Shown here piece by piece: positions 16,870-27,686 of a stretch of 64,000 nucleotides of DNA. The notes beneath the pieces were generated by a model. It was not told the origin of the DNA. It ran no database searches and worked only from the letters and a program-made list of their open reading frames with translations. Within the stretch, counting starts at the first letter, position 1. Each line of letters begins with the position of its first letter. The translations under genes and the position numbers were made by a program. The DNA is taken from NCBI GenBank assembly GCA_030057915.1, contig JASGUC010000012.1, positions 1 to 64,000 of the forward strand, in the 5' to 3' direction. Origin of the DNA: Pseudomonadota bacterium. Its GTDB lineage: Bacteria > Desulfobacterota > Syntrophia > Syntrophales > UBA8958.

Positions 16870-19800
16870 GATCCAGCGCGACTCCTTCCCCGGCGGACGC
16901 CGGAAAGAACAGCTCTTCGAGTTCCTCGATCAATGCCCGGTCGGGCCGGTCGTGCCAGACGCCGGCGTCGGGCCAGGACGGGCGGAAGCCGCGGACAAAG
17001 ATATAGAGCGCCCCGCCCATATGGACGTCATAGTCGTAATCCCGCTGGCGGTGTCGCAGGTAGCGATGCAGCGCCGTGAGATAGATCAGGGCCTGGAGTT
17101 CGTAGGCATGGCGGAACATCTCCTCGGCGAGGTGCGGCGGGGCGTAATCCTCGGGTCGGACGCCCAGACGGTTGGATTTCCAGTCCAGGACATACCACTT
17201 CCCCCGATGGGCAAAGACCAGGTCGATAAATCCCCGCAGATAGCCCGTCAACTCCGGAAACGCCATTTTCGGAAGGCGGCGGCCGCGCCGGGCCAACAGC
17301 CCGCCCAGCCGGTTGGGATCGAGGCCCGCCGCCGGGTAGGCGAATTCCATCTCCGTAAGCCGCCGGTCCCGGGTCACGTCGCGTAGGGAAAAGCCTCCCG
17401 GCAGGGGGGCGGCGAGGATGTCGGCAAGCATGCCCCGGATCATCGCCGCCCACCCGCCGTTCCCTTCCCGGGCGCCGGCGGGGGGATACGCCGTCAGCGC
17501 CGCCCCGATGGCGTCCTCCCAACCGCCTTCATCCTGAAAGTCGATCCGCTCCAGGACGCGGTGGAGACAATGCCCCGCCGTGACGCCGGCGGGAAAGTCC
17601 AGGATGTCGTCCGGGAGACCTTCCGACGGGGGAGCGGCGGCGGGCGTCCAATGGGGATCGTCCTCTTCCGGTCCCGACGCGAAGAGGTCGTAGTCGCGGC
17701 CCTCCGGATCGGGCGGGACGTCTTCCCCGGCCGATCCGGCGACGAGGGAGGAATAACTGGCGAGACGCCAGGAGACGCCCGGGGTCCTTGCCGTCTCCCG
17801 GGCCCGGCCCGCGGGGGCGGCAGGGCCGCCGGGAAGGGAGGCGGGGAGGTCCGCGGGAAGAGGCGCCAGCCCCATGCCCGGGGAAGCGGCAATCAACTTG
17901 CGCCAGGCGTCGCCGATGGCGGCGACGCCGGTCTGGGCCCCCTCGGCCCACCGACCGGGGTGTTCTCCGACGCCCGCCACGATCCAGTTCATCATGCTTC
18001 GCCGCGCCTTCTTTTCCGTCGCCCCCCGGCTGTGCGTTTGCCAGAAGGGGCCGGCGACGAGGTAACAGCGGTTCTCCGCCCTGGTGATCGCCACGTAGAT
18101 CAGTCTTACCCGTTCGGCCAGTTGCTCGTATTCCTGACGTCTCTTCGCCTCCTTGGTGCCGGTGAAATCGAGGAACAGCCGGTCCCCCTCATGATAGGCC
18201 ACCGTCTGTCCGGAGGCGCGTTCGGGACCTCGCTCCTGCCAGATGAAGGGGCAGAAGACGATGGGCCATTCCAGCCCCTTGGACCGGTGTTTGGTGACGA
18301 TCTGTACCAGGTTCTCGTCGCTCTCCAGGCGCAGGAGCGTCTCATCCTCCTCCCGAGGATCGGCCCGTCGCTCCGCCAGCCAGTGCAGCAGCCTCTCGAT
18401 TCCCGCCTGCTCATCTTCCGCCGCGGAAAGCAACTCCATCAGGTGCATGACATTCGTCAGCCGCCGTTCCCCCCCCGGTGCCGGCAGCAGACGTTCGACG
18501 ATCCGTTCGTCCACCATGAGCCCTCGCCACATGGCGCCGAATCCCTGCTGTCGCCACCGCCGCCGCTGCCGGTCCAGACTCTCCACGACGCGGCTGAAGG
18601 CCTCCGTATCGGCGTTCAGTTGCGCCAGCTCCCGGCTGTCCCGGCCCATCAGGACCGTGGTCAGGGCTGCCCGCGTCAGGCCGGCGTCGGCGGGATCGGC
18701 CACCGCCCGGAGGATCCGTTCCATCTCTTCGGCCTCCGGGGCGGCAAAGACGCTGCGATCGGTAATATCGGCGCTGCCGATGCCGCCGCGGGCCAGGGCC
18801 GCCTTGACGATCCTTCCCTGTTCCCGGGTGCGGACCAGCACGGCGATGTCCCGGGCCTGGAGCGGTTCACCGCCGACGGTGAGCCGCCCGGCGCCCCCGG
18901 CGGCCAGAAGCCGGGCGATCTCTCCCGTCGTCGCCGCCAGGGCGAACTGCCGGGCCTCCGCCGTCTTCAGCGGTTTGCCCTTTTCCCCCGGCGGGAGCAG
19001 CCATATGGACAGGGGTTCCCGGGGTTCCGGGTCGCCCTGGAGTTCGCGCAGAGGCTTGTCGCCCCGAACGACGGGCCGATAGCGGATCTCCGGACTGCCG
19101 AAGACGTTTTCATTGGCCTTGAACAGGGCGTTGACGGCCGTGATGAGCCCCGGTTCCGAGCGTTGATTCTCTTGCAGGGTCCGGCGTCGGTCGGCATAGC
19201 GCTTGGCGACGAGATAGGCATGGAGATCGGCGTTGCGGAAGGAATAGACGGCCTGCTTGGGATCGCCCACCATGAACATCGTCCCCTCATTGAAGTACAG
19301 GGAGCGGAAGATGGCGAACTGCAGGGGGTCGGTGTCCTGAAATTCGTCGATCAGGGCGGCGGGGTAGCGACTCCGCAACGTCCCGGCCAACTCCGGCAGA
19401 CGTCCTCCCGTGAGGGCTTCGTGGAGGTTGTGGAGCATGTCGTCGTAGGCGATGACCCGGCGTCGCCGTTTGGCGGCCCGGACGGCCCCGGGGCCGAACT
19501 TCAGGAGGATTCTCCGCAGGCAAACGGCCCGCCGGACGCCCCGGGGATCGTTTGGGGAATATGCCGGGAAGACCAGCCCCGCCGTGGGCTTGCTCAGCCT
19601 GCGGCGCAGTTCCCGGACCAGCCAGTCCGGATTGAAACCCGTCTGGAGCAGGGCGTCGATCTCCCCGGCGTCATACCGGGCCGCGATGCGCCGCCAGTAG
19701 TCCGCCGCCGTTTCCCGGATCACATCCCCGTCGTCCGCCGTCACCTCCATTTGGAAGGGTTGGACCGCCGCGAGGGGGACCTCCTCCAGGGCGCGTCGGC

Positions 19801-20206
19801 AGAAGGCATGGATGGTGAAGATCGCCGCGTCCTCGAAGGAGAATAGGGCGGCGCGCAGCCGGGCCCCGGCGTGTTTCGCCGCTTCCCCGCCCAGCGTCTC
19901 GATTCTCTGGAGGAATCTTTTCACGAAGGGGTCGGCGCCGCCTACGTCGCCCTCTTCCAGGGACTGGAGCACCTCCCGCAGCCGGTCCCGGATTCGGGCG
20001 CGCAGCTCCGCGGTGGCGGCCTTCGTAAAGGTGACGACCAGGATCCGATCCACCGTCAGGCTCGCCTCCACGACGAGGCGCAGGTAGAGGCCGCAGATGG
20101 CCCAGGTCTTGCCGGTTCCCGCGGACGCTTCGATATTGACGATGCCGGAGATCCGGCAGTTGAATACGTCGAGGGGCGACGTCGGCGGTTCTTTCAGGTC
20201 GATCAT
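16862..20206 (-). CDS. recB: RecBCD enzyme, RecB helicase-nuclease subunit
   Basis: A 1114-residue SF1A 3'-5' helicase fused to a nuclease (E. coli RecB has 1180). Walker A is EASAGTGKT at residues 26-34. Walker B is LIDEFQDTD at about 284-292. TKHRSKGLEWPIVF and LIYVAITRAENRCY are helicase motifs. The nuclease active site is VLDWKSN near residue 1003-1009, matching the DYKSN motif of E. coli. The stretch between the first helicase motifs and Walker B is shorter than in E. coli, explaining much of the length difference. ATG 20206 is preceded by AGGAAGGA and lies 9 bp after the recC stop. Confidence 0.96.
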   Translation of the reverse strand: MIDLKEPPTSPLDVFNCRISGIVNIEASAGTGKTWAICGLYLRLVVEASLTVDRILVVTFTKAATAELRARIRDRLREVLQSLEEGDVGGADPFVKRFLQRIETLGGEAAKHAGARLRAALFSFEDAAIFTIHAFCRRALEEVPLAAVQPFQMEVTADDGDVIRETAADYWRRIAARYDAGEIDALLQTGFNPDWLVRELRRRLSKPTAGLVFPAYSPNDPRGVRRAVCLRRILLKFGPGAVRAAKRRRRVIAYDDMLHNLHEALTGGRLPELAGTLRSRYPAALIDEFQDTDPLQFAIFRSLYFNEGTMFMVGDPKQAVYSFRNADLHAYLVAKRYADRRRTLQENQRSEPGLITAVNALFKANENVFGSPEIRYRPVVRGDKPLRELQGDPEPREPLSIWLLPPGEKGKPLKTAEARQFALAATTGEIARLLAAGGAGRLTVGGEPLQARDIAVLVRTREQGRIVKAALARGGIGSADITDRSVFAAPEAEEMERILRAVADPADAGLTRAALTTVLMGRDSRELAQLNADTEAFSRVVESLDRQRRRWRQQGFGAMWRGLMVDERIVERLLPAPGGERRLTNVMHLMELLSAAEDEQAGIERLLHWLAERRADPREEDETLLRLESDENLVQIVTKHRSKGLEWPIVFCPFIWQERGPERASGQTVAYHEGDRLFLDFTGTKEAKRRQEYEQLAERVRLIYVAITRAENRCYLVAGPFWQTHSRGATEKKARRSMMNWIVAGVGEHPGRWAEGAQTGVAAIGDAWRKLIAASPGMGLAPLPADLPASLPGGPAAPAGRARETARTPGVSWRLASYSSLVAGSAGEDVPPDPEGRDYDLFASGPEEDDPHWTPAAAPPSEGLPDDILDFPAGVTAGHCLHRVLERIDFQDEGGWEDAIGAALTAYPPAGAREGNGGWAAMIRGMLADILAAPLPGGFSLRDVTRDRRLTEMEFAYPAAGLDPNRLGGLLARRGRRLPKMAFPELTGYLRGFIDLVFAHRGKWYVLDWKSNRLGVRPEDYAPPHLAEEMFRHAYELQALIYLTALHRYLRHRQRDYDYDVHMGGALYIFVRGFRPSWPDAGVWHDRPDRALIEELEELFFPASAGEGVALDHA

Positions 20207-20215
20207 GGTTCCTTC

Positions 20216-23200
20216 CTATGGGCCGGTCGAGTCGAACGCCACGACGATCCGGTGGCGGATGATCGGGTCGAAAACGAGGGCGGCGATCTCCGGGAAGGGG
20301 GCGGCGAGCGGGTCCGCCACCCCCCGCCAGGCGAGGGCGTGCCAGGCGTCCGCCCCTTCCGGCCTGACCCGGCCGTATTTTGTCCCCCGCCATATGTTCC
20401 GCGCCGCGGAGATTTTTTGAAGCCCCTTCTTTTCGGCGCCGGCCCAGGCCGACCGGCGGAAAAACGGCATCGGCCGGTCCTGGCCCGCGACGTAGAGGTC
20501 CACGAGTTCCGCCAGGTAGCGGCGGGCTTCCTCGGGTGGCAGGGCGTCGAAACGCAGCTCCCCGTTGAAGGCCAGGTGGCGCGTCGTCGGCACGACGCCC
20601 GCGGGCCGGATTGCGCAGAGGGCCAGATGGGATGTCCAGGCCTGGAGATGGTCGAAACCCCGTAGCTCGTCGCAACGGTAACGGACGATGCCCTCCGGGC
20701 GCAGATTGCCGCCGTCCACCGTGAGCAGCCAGGCATCCCCGCGGACCTCCAGGGGGAGGACATCCCTCCGGGGGGGCAGCAGGGGCGACTCGGTCGCCGC
20801 TAGGAGGCGGTCGGCAAGGCGGGCCAGCGCGGGCCAAAGCCGGGACAGGCCTGCCGCGGCGGCCTCCCCGCCGGGGCAGGAGGGCCGGGCCCGGACGAGC
20901 GCCAGGGCCTCGTCGAATTCCAGCGCCCGTCGTCGGGCCTCGCCGGCCGCCACGACGAAGCCCGCCAGGTTCCGCTCTTCCGTGAAGCCCATGATCAGAG
21001 GCTCTTCGTCCTCGGGGGCGTCCTCGGCGCGGGGCAGATGGATTTGCAGCAGACGCTGGAGGAAGAAACGACTGGGGTTGTGGAGAAAGGAATCGAGTTC
21101 GGCGGCCGTCAGGGTCGGCGCCGCCGGGTCCCGCGCCGCCGGGGCCGCGGGCATGCCGGTGAAGAACGGCGGCGTCGGCTCCCGGAAGTCGCCGTCCTCT
21201 TCTTCCTGCGGGTAGTAGGCCTCGTCCGTCCTGGTGGCCCTGGATGAGGACGCTTCGGGGGGGCTGATCGCCGCGGCGTAAGAGACGGCGTGGCTGTAGA
21301 GACGGGGATCCGATCCATCGAAGTATCGTCGGGAGAAGGGTTGCGGGGGGTGGACGACGGTGAGGCGCCGGCGGGCGGCGTCGATCCCCGCGGTGGAGTC
21401 CGCCGGGGAGACGGCCCGGGCCAGATAATCCCGGAGCTGGGCCACCAACACCGATGGGGGCAGCTCCGCGTTGTCCCGCCAGTTCCGTCCCGGATAGGAG
21501 ATGTGCAGAAAATCCCGGGCGGCCAGGACGGCGGCGAGGAAGATGCCGCGATCCTCCCGGCGGCGCTGCCGATCCCCCCGGCGGGGTCGGCCCTTGGGGA
21601 TCAGGTCGAACTCCCGGGGACGTTCCCGGATCGGGAAGGCGTCGTCGCCCATCCCCACGAGGCCTATCACCCGATAGTCGAGACCGCCCAGGGCGGCAAG
21701 GGAGGCGAAGGCGATGGCCCCCCCGGGGGCCGCGCCCCGGCGTTCCTTGTCGGCGTCCGCCAGGGCGGCCAGGACGACCCGGGGCGAAAGGCCCCGCGTC
21801 AACCCCGCCGTCCGCCAGCTTTCCGCCAGGGCAGCGATGGCCCCCACGACCTGGTCGTAATCCCCCTGATCGTGGATGACGGGGTGGGTAAAATCCGCGA
21901 GGATGCCGTTGAGAATCCCCTGCCATTCCCCCGCCGCCGGCGGCGGGGCGAGACGCCCTCTCCAGTAGGCAAGACGTTGCGTGAAGGCCCGGAATCCGCC
22001 CAGCGTCTCCGCCCTCGATCCCTCTATGTCCTCGGCGGGTAGGATGCCGCCCAAGGGTTCCATCAGCTCCGGCAGCGCCAGGCCCATGAACAGCATGTCC
22101 AGTCCCCGGCGGAAGGTATGGCCTTCCTCTTCCGGGAGGCCCATTTCCCGGCGGTGAGAACCATCCAGGCCCCAGTGGATGCCGGCCTGGTTCAGCCACC
22201 GCCGGATTCGCCGCGGGCCCTCCCGGTCCGGGACGAAACGACGGGCGACCGGCGCCTGGCGGAGCAGTTCGAAGGCCCGCCCGGCGGGCAGACGCGACGA
22301 CAGCAGCTCCAGGGTATCGATGAGGACCCGGAGATAGGCATTGGTCCGGGAGGGGGCGCGACCGACGACGGCGTAGGGGAGGAAGCGATCGGGGGGGGCC
22401 GCTCCGAACACCGCTTCCACGGCGGGGGCCAGGGCGTCGATGTCGGGCGTCAGGATCGCCACGTCGTCGCACCGCAGGGTGGGATCCGCGCCGAACAGCG
22501 CTAGGAGCCGGTCCTGGAGAACCTCCAGTTCCCGGACCGGGCCGTGGCAGCAATGGATCTCGATGGAGTGGTCGTCCTCCGCCAGGGACAAGGCGCCCGG
22601 CGGCAGATCCTCCATGTCGAGCAGCGAGCGCTGGAGATGGGCCAGGAGCGCATCGCCCTCCGGGACGTGGAATTCCGCTGTTTCCAGGGCCTGGGCGGTC
22701 ATGGCCTCTTCGTAGATCAGGTCGATGGCGGCCTGGGCGGCCCGCCCCCAATCGGCGAGCAGTTCATGACCGACCTCCGCGTGGTCCTCCCGCCCCTTTG
22801 CGGTGAGATAGGCCAGGCGGGACGGTGGCACGATCTCGAACCAGTACTGACGGCAGGGGTTGAGCAGATACAGGGAGATGTCCATGACGGCGGCGAGACG
22901 ACGCAGGGCGTGCAGGTAGAGGGGCGGGATCGCCGGCAGGGCGAACACGACGACGCTTTGCGGCAGCGATGCCGCCCCCGCGGGGCGGGCCGGGGCCGAC
23001 AGCCCTCCGAATATGGACAGCAGGGGATGAGCGCCCGTCAGGGACAGCTCCCGGCCGATGGCCCGCCATAGTTCCCGCTGCCAATCTTCGTCCGCTTCCA
23101 TGCCGGGCTGGTTTCGGAATTCGGGGATGCTTTCCCCGGCGCTCCAGGCCGCCAGCCAATCGGGGCGATAGGTGGCGTAGCTATCGAAGACCCGCGCCAC

Positions 23201-23602
23201 CGCCCGGGCGAGGTCAAGACGCATCAAGTCGTCGGCCCCGGCGAGAAAGGGGGCCAGGCGGGGGAATGCGGCGAACCGGCGTTCCTCCAGAAGGCGGAGC
23301 GCCAGCCAGGACATGACCTCGGGATCGAGGGGGGAGCGCTCCGGCACGGAGGAATCCAGGGACCGGGCCAGTCGCCAGAGCCAGTGGGCGAGAAAATCGA
23401 ATTTAACATGGGCGCAGATACCCAGCTTGCGGGCGAGGGCGAGTTGGAGATAACGGGCGATAGCGGCATTGGGCACGATGACGTGTTGCGGCGCGAAGGG
23501 ATCCTCCGGCGCCTGGGCCAGCTCCTCCGTGAGGAGTCGTCCCAGGATTTCCATTCGATTGGAGAAGACGATGCGCAGGCTCATGGGTTGCCGTGATTCC
23601 AC
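20216..23602 (-). CDS. recC: RecBCD enzyme, RecC Chi-recognition subunit
   Basis: An 1128-residue RecC (E. coli 1122). RecC is the inactive helicase/nuclease relative that splits the strands and reads Chi. The N-terminus SLRIVFSNRMEILGRLL and the NPCRQYW segment are typical. GTG 23602 is chosen because GGAGG lies 10 bp before it. ATG 23584 (MSLRIVFSNR) matches E. coli RecC better at the N-terminus but has no ribosome site of its own. It is the first gene of the recC-recB-recD operon. Gene order differs from E. coli, where ptrA separates recC from recB. Confidence 0.94.
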   Translation of the reverse strand: MESRQPMSLRIVFSNRMEILGRLLTEELAQAPEDPFAPQHVIVPNAAIARYLQLALARKLGICAHVKFDFLAHWLWRLARSLDSSVPERSPLDPEVMSWLALRLLEERRFAAFPRLAPFLAGADDLMRLDLARAVARVFDSYATYRPDWLAAWSAGESIPEFRNQPGMEADEDWQRELWRAIGRELSLTGAHPLLSIFGGLSAPARPAGAASLPQSVVVFALPAIPPLYLHALRRLAAVMDISLYLLNPCRQYWFEIVPPSRLAYLTAKGREDHAEVGHELLADWGRAAQAAIDLIYEEAMTAQALETAEFHVPEGDALLAHLQRSLLDMEDLPPGALSLAEDDHSIEIHCCHGPVRELEVLQDRLLALFGADPTLRCDDVAILTPDIDALAPAVEAVFGAAPPDRFLPYAVVGRAPSRTNAYLRVLIDTLELLSSRLPAGRAFELLRQAPVARRFVPDREGPRRIRRWLNQAGIHWGLDGSHRREMGLPEEEGHTFRRGLDMLFMGLALPELMEPLGGILPAEDIEGSRAETLGGFRAFTQRLAYWRGRLAPPPAAGEWQGILNGILADFTHPVIHDQGDYDQVVGAIAALAESWRTAGLTRGLSPRVVLAALADADKERRGAAPGGAIAFASLAALGGLDYRVIGLVGMGDDAFPIRERPREFDLIPKGRPRRGDRQRRREDRGIFLAAVLAARDFLHISYPGRNWRDNAELPPSVLVAQLRDYLARAVSPADSTAGIDAARRRLTVVHPPQPFSRRYFDGSDPRLYSHAVSYAAAISPPEASSSRATRTDEAYYPQEEEDGDFREPTPPFFTGMPAAPAARDPAAPTLTAAELDSFLHNPSRFFLQRLLQIHLPRAEDAPEDEEPLIMGFTEERNLAGFVVAAGEARRRALEFDEALALVRARPSCPGGEAAAAGLSRLWPALARLADRLLAATESPLLPPRRDVLPLEVRGDAWLLTVDGGNLRPEGIVRYRCDELRGFDHLQAWTSHLALCAIRPAGVVPTTRHLAFNGELRFDALPPEEARRYLAELVDLYVAGQDRPMPFFRRSAWAGAEKKGLQKISAARNIWRGTKYGRVRPEGADAWHALAWRGVADPLAAPFPEIAALVFDPIIRHRIVVAFDSTGP

Positions 23603-23831
23603 ATGGGGTTTGCCTCCCCCGGGCGTGACCTTGCGGGACGCCGACCGGGGCGATCTTTTCCGCCGCCCACCCCGGGCCTCCTGGCGCGGGTTTCCCGGAC
23701 CGGAGGGGAATGCTCCCTTCCTCCCGTATCGGGACTCTTCAGGCCGCGGCCCTCTCCCGGCCCTCCCGTCCGAGCGATGGGGGCGTCCGCGCCCCCGGTT
23801 TTCCCGGATCGCTCCGCCGCGATGATCGTTG

Positions 23832-24164
23832 TCATGGCGTCTTCCCGGGCCCCGACGGCGCTTTGCGTCGTTTGTCCAGAAGATGCCGCGCCGCCAGAAT
23901 GGGATGACGGGAGATCATCCGCGGCCCGGCATAACTCATCACCTCCCGGATGCGCTCCCGCATCTCCCGCCGGTAGCAGTGGACCGGGCAGGCGGAGCAT
24001 ACGGGCTTGTCCGCGCCGAAGCGGCAGGCCCGGGTCCGTTTCCGGGCATAGGCCAGCAGATCGCGGCAGGATGAACAGAGCCCGTCCTGGCCGTGGCGAT
24101 CCCGGCAGAACATCTCGATCATCACCCCGAGGGTGTCGGCCTCCCTTTCCAGACGGGCGCTCAT
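23832..24164 (-). CDS. YgbA / nitrous-oxide-stimulated-promoter family protein
   Basis: A 110-residue Cys-rich protein. From the ATG at 24164 (preceded by GGGGAGGG) it reads MSARLEREADTLGVMIEMFC, then CRDRHGQDGLCSSCRDLLAYARKR, CRFGADKPVCSACPVHCYRREMRERIREVMSYAGPRM and HPILAARHLLD. This pattern with seven or more cysteines is that of the YgbA family, linked in enterobacteria to nitric-oxide (NsrR) regulation. The cysteines could bind metal or an iron-sulphur cluster. Biochemical function is poorly known. Upstream reading in this frame is Arg/Gly-rich and not likely coding. Confidence 0.8.
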   Translation of the reverse strand: MSARLEREADTLGVMIEMFCRDRHGQDGLCSSCRDLLAYARKRTRACRFGADKPVCSACPVHCYRREMRERIREVMSYAGPRMISRHPILAARHLLDKRRKAPSGPGKTP

Positions 24165-24511
24165 CCATCGACCCTCCCCGACGCCTCGTTGGGCATCGCT
24201 GTCCGCCCCGCCCGGGAGCGATCGTCCCGGAGACGGAGGAAAACGCCCGCGCCGCGATCGCGACCGTCGCGACCCACGCCGGGCGCGAAAACGCCTCCGG
24301 GCGCCCCCGCCCGCGGCGCCGCATGACCGCACTGGCCGGGGGACGAGGGCGGCGGTTCGGGTTCCCGACGACGACGTCCCCTGCTCCCTCCCCACCGCTG
24401 CTTCGCCGGCCTTCCTGGCAACATAGATTCTTGTTTCCCCGATGTCAAGAAGCCATCATTGGCGAGCCGGGCAAGGATGAATAAAGCACCAGAAAAACAT
24501 CGGGATTAGTC

Positions 24512-24540
24512 TTGACAATGGAACGCGAAAGGTATATAAG
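24512..24540 (+). promoter_or_regulatory. Strong predicted sigma-70 promoter of the beta-oxidation operon
   Basis: TTGACA (24512-24517) and TATAAG (24535-24540) are separated by exactly 17 bp. The implied start near 24547 gives a leader of about 375 nt before the first thiolase. No other promoter as good is seen between here and the terminator at 30676-30707, so this probably drives all five genes. Confidence 0.7.
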
Positions 24541-24590
24541 CCCCGTGGTTGTGCGGTTCAGGCGGGCGCAGCCGTTCACCGAATCCTTAC

Positions 24591-24636
24591 ATTTCAAGCC
24601 ATCACCTCGACAAAAGAGCGTTTTTGCGCTTGAAAT
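24591..24636 (+). promoter_or_regulatory. Inverted repeat in the leader of the beta-oxidation operon
   Basis: ATTTCAAGC (24591-24599) and GCTTGAAAT (24628-24636) are perfect inverse copies 28 bp apart, about 45 nt into the predicted transcript. A smaller hairpin (AGCG-TTTTTG-CGCT, near 24617-24630) shares bases with the right arm, so the two folds exclude each other. It could be an RNA switch/attenuator or two half-sites for a repressor; the sequence does not decide. Confidence 0.4.
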
Positions 24637-24920
24637 CCCTGAAGTTTAAGGAGATGACCCGGCCGTGATGCGACATACCTCCAGCAGGACAGGCAGGCCA
24701 AGAGACGTCAGAACCATCTTGAAGAATTTTCCCCATTCATTTCATCAATACAATCCCAGGACAAAGAGGCAGGATGGAACCCATCCCCGGTGCATCATGC
24801 CCGGAGAGGGGCCCGGGGGGAGCGGGTTTACGACCGGCGCGAAAAGATAGTCGGAACTAACCGGCGCGGGGCTCTGAAAGAGGCCTGAGAGCGCCGGTGA
24901 CGAGGAAAGAAGGAGGAGAA

Positions 24921-26282
24921 ATGGAAAAAGTGCCGCAGAAGTTGGAAAAGACAAGGAAGGATTATTACAAGGACGCGCCGATTGCCAAATTCGGCGAGCG
25001 GAAGCCCGATTATTCCGGGATGGGCAAAAGGATCAAGAACGCCTTCAAGGGCCTGCGCGAGGTGGTCTGCGTCGAGGCCTGCCGGACGCCCTACGGGGTC
25101 TTTGGGGGGGGCTTGAAGGGTTTCGACGCCCCTCAGCTTGGGGCGCTGGCCATCAAGGAGTGTCTCCGGAGAACGAACGGCAAGGTCAAACCGGAAGATA
25201 TCGATTATGTTTTCATGGGTCAGGTCGTTCCCGCGGGCTGCGGTCAGGTGCCGAGCCGACAGGCGACGCTGCTCGCCGGCCTGCCGGAGTGGGTTCCCTC
25301 CATCACCGTCAACAAGGTCTGCTCATCCGGGATCAAGACCGTAGATCTGGCCGTCCAGATGATCCAGACCGGGCGGGCCGAAATCGTCATTGCCGGGGGC
25401 CAGGAGAGCATGAGCAACTGTCCGTATTCCCTCCCGGACATGCGCTGGGGAAGCCGCATGGGCCTTCCCAACGGCCGCACGGTTGACCTGATGGTCTATG
25501 ACGGCCTCTGGGATGCCTTCTACAACCGCCACATGGCCATCCACGGTTCCGAGACGGCGGACGAATTTGGCTACACCCGCCAGGATCAGGACGAATGGGG
25601 CTACCAGTCCCAGATGCGGGCCGTGGCGGCGATGAAAGAGGGCAAACTCGATGACGAGATCTTCCCCGTGGAGATCAAGAAAGGCAAGGAAACCATTATT
25701 TTCGACAAGGACGAGGGACCCCGGCCCTATACGACCATGGAAGGCCTCGCCAAGCTGCCGCCCGTCTTCAATCACAAGAGCACCGTGACGGGTGAACCCG
25801 GCGGGGTGACGGCGGGGAACGCCCCGGGCGTCAACGACGGCGGCGATGTCTGCCTGATCATGAGCCGAGAGAAGGCCGATGCCCTTGGCATGAAACCCCT
25901 CTTCACCATCCTCGACTACGCCGAGGTCTCCCAGCCGACGAAGGACATTGCCACGGTGCCCGGCCTGTCCATCAAGAAGGTTCTGGAACAGAACGACATG
26001 ACCGTGGACCAGATGGACGTAATCGAGATCAACGAGGCCTTCGCGGCGGTGGCGATCATCAGCGCCCGGACGATCCTCGGGATGTCCAAGGAGGAGATGT
26101 TCAAGAAGGTGAATCCCAACGGCAGCGCCATCGCCTATGGCCATCCCATCGGCGCCACGGGGGCCCGGATCCTCATGACCCTGGCCTATGAGTTGCGACG
26201 CCGTGGCGGCGGCATCGGGGTGTGCGGGATCTGCTCCGGCCACGCCCAGGGCGACGCCATGTTGATCAGAGTGGATAAATAA
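24921..26282 (+). CDS. Thiolase family protein (acetyl-CoA C-acyltransferase) with N-terminal extension
   Basis: A 453-residue thiolase, cleaving 3-ketoacyl-CoA or condensing acetyl-CoA. ATG 24921 follows GGAGGAG. The first ~53 residues are a charged extension absent from typical thiolases; the fold starts at REVVCVEACRTPYGVFGG. The nucleophile lies in NKVCSSGIKTVDLA, then NEAFAAVA and GHPIGATGARI with the catalytic His. The second active-site Cys is in GICSGHAQG, where most thiolases have C-x-G-G-G-x-G, so the glycine loop is altered (GHA for GGG). It heads a five-gene operon with a second thiolase 37 bp on. The substrate may differ from simple acetoacetyl-CoA. Confidence 0.88.
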   Translation: MEKVPQKLEKTRKDYYKDAPIAKFGERKPDYSGMGKRIKNAFKGLREVVCVEACRTPYGVFGGGLKGFDAPQLGALAIKECLRRTNGKVKPEDIDYVFMGQVVPAGCGQVPSRQATLLAGLPEWVPSITVNKVCSSGIKTVDLAVQMIQTGRAEIVIAGGQESMSNCPYSLPDMRWGSRMGLPNGRTVDLMVYDGLWDAFYNRHMAIHGSETADEFGYTRQDQDEWGYQSQMRAVAAMKEGKLDDEIFPVEIKKGKETIIFDKDEGPRPYTTMEGLAKLPPVFNHKSTVTGEPGGVTAGNAPGVNDGGDVCLIMSREKADALGMKPLFTILDYAEVSQPTKDIATVPGLSIKKVLEQNDMTVDQMDVIEINEAFAAVAIISARTILGMSKEEMFKKVNPNGSAIAYGHPIGATGARILMTLAYELRRRGGGIGVCGICSGHAQGDAMLIRVDK

Positions 26283-26319
26283 TTGTAAATATACTTTTTT
26301 TGAAAGGAGAAGCGGTGGT

Positions 26320-27609
<1,290 letters not shown>

Positions 27610-27628
27610 ACGAGCGTCGATTATGATC

Positions 27629-27652
27629 GGGGCGGCCCGTCCGGGCCGCCCC
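27629..27652 (+). other. GC-rich stem-loop between thiolase and hydroxyacyl-CoA dehydrogenase genes
   Basis: GGGGCGGCCC and GGGCCGCCCC form a perfect 10-bp stem with a 4-base loop. No T tract follows, so it is probably not a full terminator. It may protect the upstream transcript from 3' decay or lower downstream expression. Confidence 0.6.
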
Positions 27653-27686
27653 CTCATGAAATCTTATCATTCAAGGAGGGTTGAAC

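Larger units (their letters stand above)
24165..24920. other. Divergent intergenic region: promoter and long leader
   Basis: The region separates ygbA (minus) from the thiolase operon (plus). It holds a strong promoter (24512-24540) and then about 370 bp of leader before the first thiolase ATG. The leader includes a 9-bp inverted repeat (24591-24636). A 61-codon frame (24668-24850) follows AAGGAG at 24648-24653, but its Arg/Pro/Gly-rich product resembles nothing I know, so I do not call it a gene. Confidence 0.5.

Noticed and set aside
19671-22751. A 1026-codon frame overlapping recC and recB in another frame
   Set aside because: The translation is a Gly/Arg/Pro-rich low-complexity string, typical of a shadow frame in GC-rich DNA.
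24668-24850. Short 60-codon frame in the leader of the thiolase operon
   Set aside because: AAGGAG lies a little far (14 bp) from its ATG, and the product resembles nothing known. I kept it only as part of the leader description.
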